19,583 nucleotides of DNA from CAZGQY01 sp964528035. GTDB taxonomy: Bacteria > Pseudomonadota > Gammaproteobacteria > Methylococcales > UBA1147. The DNA lies in assembly GCA_964528035.1 (NCBI GenBank), contig CAZGQY010000066.1, forward strand, positions 1 through 19,583, read 5' to 3'. Positions 14,288 through 19,583 of this stretch are shown here, one piece after another. A model generated the notes under the pieces. It was not told the origin of the DNA. It saw only the letters and a program-made list of their open reading frames with translations, and did not search any database. Both the position numbers and the translations under genes were made by a program. Position 1 is the first letter of the stretch; each line of letters begins with the position of its first letter.

Positions 14288-17200
14288 ATGAGCAATGATA
14301 ACAATAAGAAAGATGAAACATTAGGCGACGATTGCCAGTTTAATAAAAAGAGATACGGAATTCCTTTCGGTAAGTATTCCAGTTCTGGATATTCGCCATT
14401 TCCCTCCAACGAACACATGGTCGGTCGAGAAAACGCTCGAGCTGAATTAATCAATTTTCTGACACATGGTGGCCCACGAGGTGCTTACCTGGTTACGGGT
14501 AGGCGTGGGGTTGGTAAAACTAGTTTTGTGGACTACTGTGTTAAGGAGTACGAGGAGAGCGTGTGCGATCGCTTTTTACGGAACAATGTAGCTCGTACAT
14601 TATGGGATTTGCTTTGGCTTGCTTTTTTGGGAATATTGACACTTCTTTCACTACTTGTCTATATCGAGTTTGCTATTGAACTATTGGCTAATAAAAACTC
14701 AACACATATCTATGTGGTTTTTTTCGTTCCAATTTGCATATTCGTACTATGGCTACTTTTATATTCTAAAAGAATTGTAGAAAAATTATTAGGCCGCGAG
14801 AAGATAAGACTTTATCCAACTGGCATAATTTCTATTATTATAGTAGCTGGAATATTCTCGTATTTTCTTATATTTACTAATCAAAAGTTAGCATCGACTG
14901 TTATATATCATATAATATTGTTGACTAGTTTAAGCTATTCCATTACACAATGCTTATCTTATAATAATAATATTGAATTCAAAAATTTGTTGTATTATAT
15001 TATTCTCATTATTACTCTGGGGGCAGCATGGTTTCCTGTAACTCAACAGTTTGATACTTTGTACTTAGAAGATAGGTATAATGATATTGGCAATAACATT
15101 AAATTATATGTAAACATATGTAATTTAATGTTATTAAGCAATTATGTAGTTGCGATTGGTCTTTTGTTTCGCCTAATACATTTATCATTTCTTGTGAAAT
15201 CCAATGTTGTAGCAACCTCTGTGTCTAATTCAATATCATTAATAAATACTCGTAATCAGGTGTTTATGGTATTTAGTTTTATGGTTTTTTTTGGCTTAGT
15301 ATCCATATTATTAATTGATCGATTGACACCATTATCAATTAATTGGGAAATTGAAAAATTATGGTTATTTGGGTTGCAATTGGTTGTAAGCTACTATATG
15401 TATTATTTTGTAAATTTTTCTAATGGCTATGATAATAAAAATAAATTAATAAATATTCAACCTGATTCATTTAGACCAAGGCCTGCAGTAATACTATCAT
15501 TGAAGGCTTTATCTGCAATTGTGTTGGCGACCTTTTTAGTACGTCCATTTATAGCTAATTTATATGTTGTTAATTATTTTATTCAAGACAATGATATTAA
15601 ATCATTTGTTACGAGTGATAATATATTGGCGCCCAAATATTTCTCGGAAAATAATTATAATTGGATGTCAGAAACAAACGTATGGTTTATGAATAATGTA
15701 GATCAATATTTAGGAATAATAGGTATATTCATATTAGGATCATTTATTTACCTTATTGAATATAGTTGGATTGTTAGGCCCCTTATTACAGCAAGAGAAG
15801 ATCGTGTATTAAATCCAGATGCCAAAAGAAGTTGGGCAGATAGTTTCAATTTAAAATCAAGGCAATTGGATGAAGTTATTGATGGGTGGGGTTGTTACAG
15901 AAAATATTGCAGAACATTAGAGAGACTAACATTACCCTCAATGGCATATCGTTTATGGATGCCAGCACTTGTGTCAACAATAAATTTAGGGTTCGATAGA
16001 TTGGATCATCGTAGTGTTATTCAAGCTATGCTTGTGTCGCTTCGACAAGAATACTACAAAAAATTTTTGGCTTGGAATTCGATACATGCAAATATTAGAA
16101 GGTTTGTGTTGGTGTTTATCGTGATAATCTTTGTTACTGCCATAGGAAAGAGTCATTTTAGTTATCCTGAAATAGACAATGGTAAATTTTATCAAAAATA
16201 TTTTTTTGACGAAATAAATACTTGCGTATTCCAAAGTTATGGCGATGAATTTAAAAATTATGCCTCAATGAAAAAAGGATATATATTGCCACCAATACCG
16301 GAAAGTATATGTAACATCAGTTTAGGAGCAGGAAAAATACTAATACCAATTTTATATTATACTATTATAGATATAAAGTGTTGTGAGAATAAATTCAGTG
16401 CCAATCACATGTTGTTCTATTTATTTCACGAGAATCGTTCTTACCCAAACAAATACGGGTCAACAGAGAGATATAAAAATTATTCCTCGTTTAGTATAAG
16501 AATTTATCATGGCATTTTATTTCTATTTGTTCTGGCTTTTGTAAGATGGTTTGGGATTCGTTTTTACCCATTTACCCATATACGAATTTTAGCGCAGATT
16601 GATGATCTCTTGGATAGCTTGAGTGGTGTTGTTTCAGTAAAAAAATCCCGCGATCAATGGAAACCGGCGCGATGGATATACAGTTTGTTTTTCGAAAGCG
16701 AAACGAAACAAATAAATAAAGAGATTGCTGACCCTCGAGCGGTTGAGCTTGCTTTTTTAAATGTTATCGAAGATGTGCGGCGAGTTAGAGTCGCTTTTCC
16801 CGTTTCTTTTTCAGAGAATATCACTACTTCAACAGTAGAAATTACATTTGTATTCGACGAACTCGATAAATTGTCGACGGAGACTGGTTATCCTGATGTG
16901 TATTCAAACAAAGAAACCTTAAAGACAGGTGATTCAAAACTAGAACGATCAGCATCTATGCACCAAATGCTTTCGGATCTCAAGAGAATATTGTCTTCGG
17001 CGCCAGCTAGGTTCATATTTGTCGGTGGTCGAGAACTTCATGATGAATGGCTGTCCGACAGTACACGAAGACAGCCTTTGCTTACAAGTATCTTTCAAGG
17101 GCAAATTTATATTCCATCGCTTATGGTGGATCATTCTGGAATCAGGGATGGTCAAATGGATCAACGACTCCCAAATACACCAGAACAAGTGGATTCAATT

Positions 17201-19576
17201 GGGGCGATATCTGAGTCGCTTAACTTTCACACAAGAACCTGGGAATTTTTAGTAATACAATACTTTTTTGCGTGGCAGCGTTATGGTTCCTGGATATCAG
17301 ATCGTTGGGCATCATTTTTCGGTTTGCGCAGTGAGCCTCAATTTGAAAGTGGATTTAGTCAATGGTTGTATTCGCTGGAAACAGTAAAGAGATTAATACC
17401 GAGGCTGAAAATTATAGATTGCGAAACTGGTAGGTCATCAGGGGATCAAGAAATTCAATTTGTAAACAATGGAGAAGATTCAAGATTTGAAGACAAAAAC
17501 AATGTTCCAGCAATCGTTAGAAGTTTTGTCCACTATATTACTTACCGTAGCGCAGGTAACCCGAAACGTATTAAAGAGATATTTTCTGAATATGTTCGTT
17601 CAAGTGCGCGATTTATTTCAAAAAGAAATATTGCCGAAGAAAAATTTTTATGTCGGGACATTGTATTTTTCTCAGATAATCAGATATTAAAAATACAATT
17701 AATAAGCTCTATTTATCAACACCTACGTGAGGGATTCGAGAAGCAACTACTGAAGCGTGATGACAAGATAGTCGTGTCACTGTTTTATTTAACTGATTTT
17801 TTATTGAAGTTTCATTCGAAGGCGTTTGCTTGGGAAAATCTAGAGCAGATTGACGAGCTGGTTGACATTCATCAGGCACCAGATGTCCGACAACTACTGG
17901 AAGAATTGTTGAACCATTTCTCTGAAAGATACTTACATAAAGTATTGAATGGGATGTATGTCTATCGTTTTCGCAGCGATTTTGCAAAAGAGATTGAGTA
18001 TTTATCCCGTCACTCAGAATCGGAGATGGTCGCTTTTAATTTTACTTTAGATGAATCCCAGGCGCTCAAACAAATCTATCATAAGATTTTAGCCGAGTCA
18101 GATCGCAATAATTCAGACTTACTGGCGAAGCTTGGCGACTTATATGAATACGATCAGGAATTTGAACGTGCTCGACATTATTACCGGCATTCTATTGCCA
18201 TTGTCGATAAGCAGCTTGAATATGTGGTTGGCAAGGACGTGGACTCTAACGATGGAGACGGATTATTGGAAATACTTTCTGGAAATATCCCACCGTTAAA
18301 AGCGATATTTGGACAGGATGAGAGTGGAGTTAGAAACGCATCCTATTTCCTTTCATGGGGGCCGGTACGTTTAAGATTAATGCTCAAAATAGGTATGACT
18401 TTTGAGTTGTCACGGAGTCTGGAACGTGCATTTTTGCAATATCGGCAGTGTATGTTGCTTTCAAATGCGCTGATAAAAGCCTATTTGGAAAGTAATGACA
18501 ATATTATAGCCAATGATTTTATCGGCTATGAGGGAGAAAAGAAAAATCAAAATCAAATATTAAAACATCTCAATATTATATACCAACCGATATTTGCCTG
18601 CGCGTGGGTTTGTGAAAAGTGGCAAGGGGGTGTAGATACAGCCGGAACCATATTAGAAGAAGGGCTGAGAGAATTACGTTTTACTATACCTTTCCTCAAT
18701 AATCAGACTGTCACAATTACAGAGCCGAGTTTAGGCCAGGGAGTAAGCCATTCTAATTTTGCATTAGTCGGGTCGCAACTACATACAAAAGCTGGAAATC
18801 TTTATTTCTTCAAGGGAACACAAGTTAAGGTGGGCGCTGAAGGTTACCTGCTTCGTTCTCATTATCACTATGCAGTGAGTTTGCATGAAATACGCCGTTT
18901 TATTTATTATCGAATTAGCACGTCGAAGGGAAAGTATAGCTTGCCCATAGAGGGTGAAAGACCCGAAGCGATCACAGTTGGGGGCAGTTGGCCGAACTTT
19001 CCGAGATTGGGGGTTGCTGAGGGTATTACCGATATGGCTGAAAATACTTTGGCTCGAATACCGGTTGTAGATTTGTTTAAGGACTTGGTGCAAGAAAGCA
19101 CTAAATATTATCTCTGTTTTAGAGATAGAGAAGGCCTTAGGTTTATGAAAATCTGTACAAAGTGGTTCGAGTCGAATGATGACGATACTTGTCAAGGAAA
19201 CAAGTATCTACATTCGTTTGGTCATATGAACACTAATAATCAATCTCTTAAAATATCATTAGGAGATTGGTTTGGGGGGTGGCGATCAGAATTTAGTTCT
19301 ACTGGTCCTATGAGCTTGTTGCTTGATTTCAAGACCTATGACCGAAGAGATGTAGAGTTTTTGATGTCATTGAATCTGTCCATTGTAAGTGCCGGTTATA
19401 TTGAGGAGGCGGGTTATCTTGAAGATGCCGCTCGAGAATATTTGCAACTTTGCGATACGGTGGCTCAATTTTTGTGGTTAATCTGTTCGATTCATCAGTT
19501 AGTTCGCTGCCGTCAAAAAGGTGGAAAATGCACGGCTAAACGGTTCCCAATAAAAAGGCAATATAATACAATATAA
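14288..19576 (+). CDS. giant multi-pass membrane P-loop NTPase, KAP/STAND-like, with TPR-like C-terminus
   Basis: A 1762-residue protein. After a soluble lead with MVGRENARAEL comes Walker A, GRRGVGKTSF (71-80). Then follows a very long hydrophobic region (about 105-760) with roughly 10-13 candidate transmembrane helices, for example near 107-131, 141-158, 178-196, 276-300, 325-345, 400-421, 474-492 and 738-753. Walker B is FVFDELDKL (854-862), and a sensor-like strand RFIFVGGRE spans 908-916. GNPKRIK at 1090-1096 resembles the NPRxIK block of KAP and related NTPases. TPR-like helix pairs occur near 1277-1310 and 1362-1396. Insertion of membrane helices between Walker A and B is the defining trait of KAP NTPases (Kidins220, PifA), some of which act in phage exclusion. 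The gene stands alone here. The last 20-30 residues are basic and run into a tandem decamer that supplies the stop, so the natural C-terminus may be altered. Function is not established. Confidence 0.7.
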   Translation: MSNDNNKKDETLGDDCQFNKKRYGIPFGKYSSSGYSPFPSNEHMVGRENARAELINFLTHGGPRGAYLVTGRRGVGKTSFVDYCVKEYEESVCDRFLRNNVARTLWDLLWLAFLGILTLLSLLVYIEFAIELLANKNSTHIYVVFFVPICIFVLWLLLYSKRIVEKLLGREKIRLYPTGIISIIIVAGIFSYFLIFTNQKLASTVIYHIILLTSLSYSITQCLSYNNNIEFKNLLYYIILIITLGAAWFPVTQQFDTLYLEDRYNDIGNNIKLYVNICNLMLLSNYVVAIGLLFRLIHLSFLVKSNVVATSVSNSISLINTRNQVFMVFSFMVFFGLVSILLIDRLTPLSINWEIEKLWLFGLQLVVSYYMYYFVNFSNGYDNKNKLINIQPDSFRPRPAVILSLKALSAIVLATFLVRPFIANLYVVNYFIQDNDIKSFVTSDNILAPKYFSENNYNWMSETNVWFMNNVDQYLGIIGIFILGSFIYLIEYSWIVRPLITAREDRVLNPDAKRSWADSFNLKSRQLDEVIDGWGCYRKYCRTLERLTLPSMAYRLWMPALVSTINLGFDRLDHRSVIQAMLVSLRQEYYKKFLAWNSIHANIRRFVLVFIVIIFVTAIGKSHFSYPEIDNGKFYQKYFFDEINTCVFQSYGDEFKNYASMKKGYILPPIPESICNISLGAGKILIPILYYTIIDIKCCENKFSANHMLFYLFHENRSYPNKYGSTERYKNYSSFSIRIYHGILFLFVLAFVRWFGIRFYPFTHIRILAQIDDLLDSLSGVVSVKKSRDQWKPARWIYSLFFESETKQINKEIADPRAVELAFLNVIEDVRRVRVAFPVSFSENITTSTVEITFVFDELDKLSTETGYPDVYSNKETLKTGDSKLERSASMHQMLSDLKRILSSAPARFIFVGGRELHDEWLSDSTRRQPLLTSIFQGQIYIPSLMVDHSGIRDGQMDQRLPNTPEQVDSIGAISESLNFHTRTWEFLVIQYFFAWQRYGSWISDRWASFFGLRSEPQFESGFSQWLYSLETVKRLIPRLKIIDCETGRSSGDQEIQFVNNGEDSRFEDKNNVPAIVRSFVHYITYRSAGNPKRIKEIFSEYVRSSARFISKRNIAEEKFLCRDIVFFSDNQILKIQLISSIYQHLREGFEKQLLKRDDKIVVSLFYLTDFLLKFHSKAFAWENLEQIDELVDIHQAPDVRQLLEELLNHFSERYLHKVLNGMYVYRFRSDFAKEIEYLSRHSESEMVAFNFTLDESQALKQIYHKILAESDRNNSDLLAKLGDLYEYDQEFERARHYYRHSIAIVDKQLEYVVGKDVDSNDGDGLLEILSGNIPPLKAIFGQDESGVRNASYFLSWGPVRLRLMLKIGMTFELSRSLERAFLQYRQCMLLSNALIKAYLESNDNIIANDFIGYEGEKKNQNQILKHLNIIYQPIFACAWVCEKWQGGVDTAGTILEEGLRELRFTIPFLNNQTVTITEPSLGQGVSHSNFALVGSQLHTKAGNLYFFKGTQVKVGAEGYLLRSHYHYAVSLHEIRRFIYYRISTSKGKYSLPIEGERPEAITVGGSWPNFPRLGVAEGITDMAENTLARIPVVDLFKDLVQESTKYYLCFRDREGLRFMKICTKWFESNDDDTCQGNKYLHSFGHMNTNNQSLKISLGDWFGGWRSEFSSTGPMSLLLDFKTYDRRDVEFLMSLNLSIVSAGYIEEAGYLEDAAREYLQLCDTVAQFLWLICSIHQLVRCRQKGGKCTAKRFPIKRQYNTI

Positions 19577-19580
19577 TACA
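19561..19580. repeat. tandem duplication of ATATAATACA
   Basis: Two exact adjacent copies of the decamer lie at 19561-19570 and 19571-19580. The TAA that ends the giant NTPase gene (19574-19576) lies in the second copy. A one-copy allele would change the reading frame and shift the stop. Confidence 0.85.
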
Positions 19581-19583
19581 ATT

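Noticed and set aside
1..19583. CRISPR arrays, tRNA or rRNA genes
   Set aside because: No regularly spaced repeats and no cloverleaf or rRNA-like segment were noticed by reading.

Overview
The window looks like chromosomal DNA of a gammaproteobacterium. The evidence is a minC-minD-minE operon of proteobacterial type, a degenerate Rhs tip, and a REP-associated Y1 transposase remnant. A methanotroph-like or related environmental lineage would fit, but that is only an impression and no lineage marker was checked.

Layout. (1) 1-1565 is a mobile or decayed stretch on the minus strand. It holds the 5'-truncated end of a Y1 (HUH) transposase, a small two-helix membrane protein, and an orphan Rhs C-terminal tip whose 3' end carries the ribosome binding site of the small membrane protein, so the pair looks like a toxin/immunity module. 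(2) 1943-3806 is the conserved minCDE operon. (3) 4061-13816 is a specialised-metabolite locus. A minus-strand operon encodes a peptidyl carrier protein, an HxxxD acyltransferase, a stand-alone adenylation enzyme with a proline-like pocket, and an acyl-CoA dehydrogenase-like flavoprotein. It is flanked by two plus-strand FAD-dependent halogenase-like genes. The second of these leads into a ketosynthase, a hotdog dehydratase and a ketoreductase that resemble the elongation set of aryl polyene clusters. (4) 13649-13816 is the unlabelled 3' stump of a second ketosynthase. (5) 14288-19576 encodes a very large, AT-rich membrane NTPase. Its Walker A and Walker B motifs are separated by about 780 residues full of transmembrane helices, and TPR-like repeats follow. 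The architecture recalls KAP P-loop NTPases.

How the genes may work together. By analogy with pyoluteorin and prodigiosin biosynthesis (PltF/PltE/PltL, RedM/RedW/RedO), the A enzyme would load L-proline on the carrier protein and the flavoprotein would oxidise it to pyrrolyl-2-carboxyl-S-carrier. One or both halogenases could then chlorinate or brominate the ring. The KS/DH/KR set could extend the starter with malonate units into a short polyene or reduced chain, and the HxxxD acyltransferase could release it or attach it to an acceptor. The combination of a halogenated pyrrole starter with aryl-polyene-type elongation is the most interesting content of the window. No malonyl acyltransferase, second carrier protein, thioesterase or phosphopantetheinyl transferase is present, so partners must lie elsewhere or the locus is reduced.

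Structure between genes. A 25-base motif that folds into a hairpin occurs at 3879-3903 and, inverted with two mismatches, at 14013-14037. It brackets the biosynthetic locus almost exactly, between minE and the giant NTPase gene. A separate structured palindromic element of about 100 bases sits between the dehydratase and ketoreductase genes. Two clean palindromes lie in the divergent promoter region of the locus.
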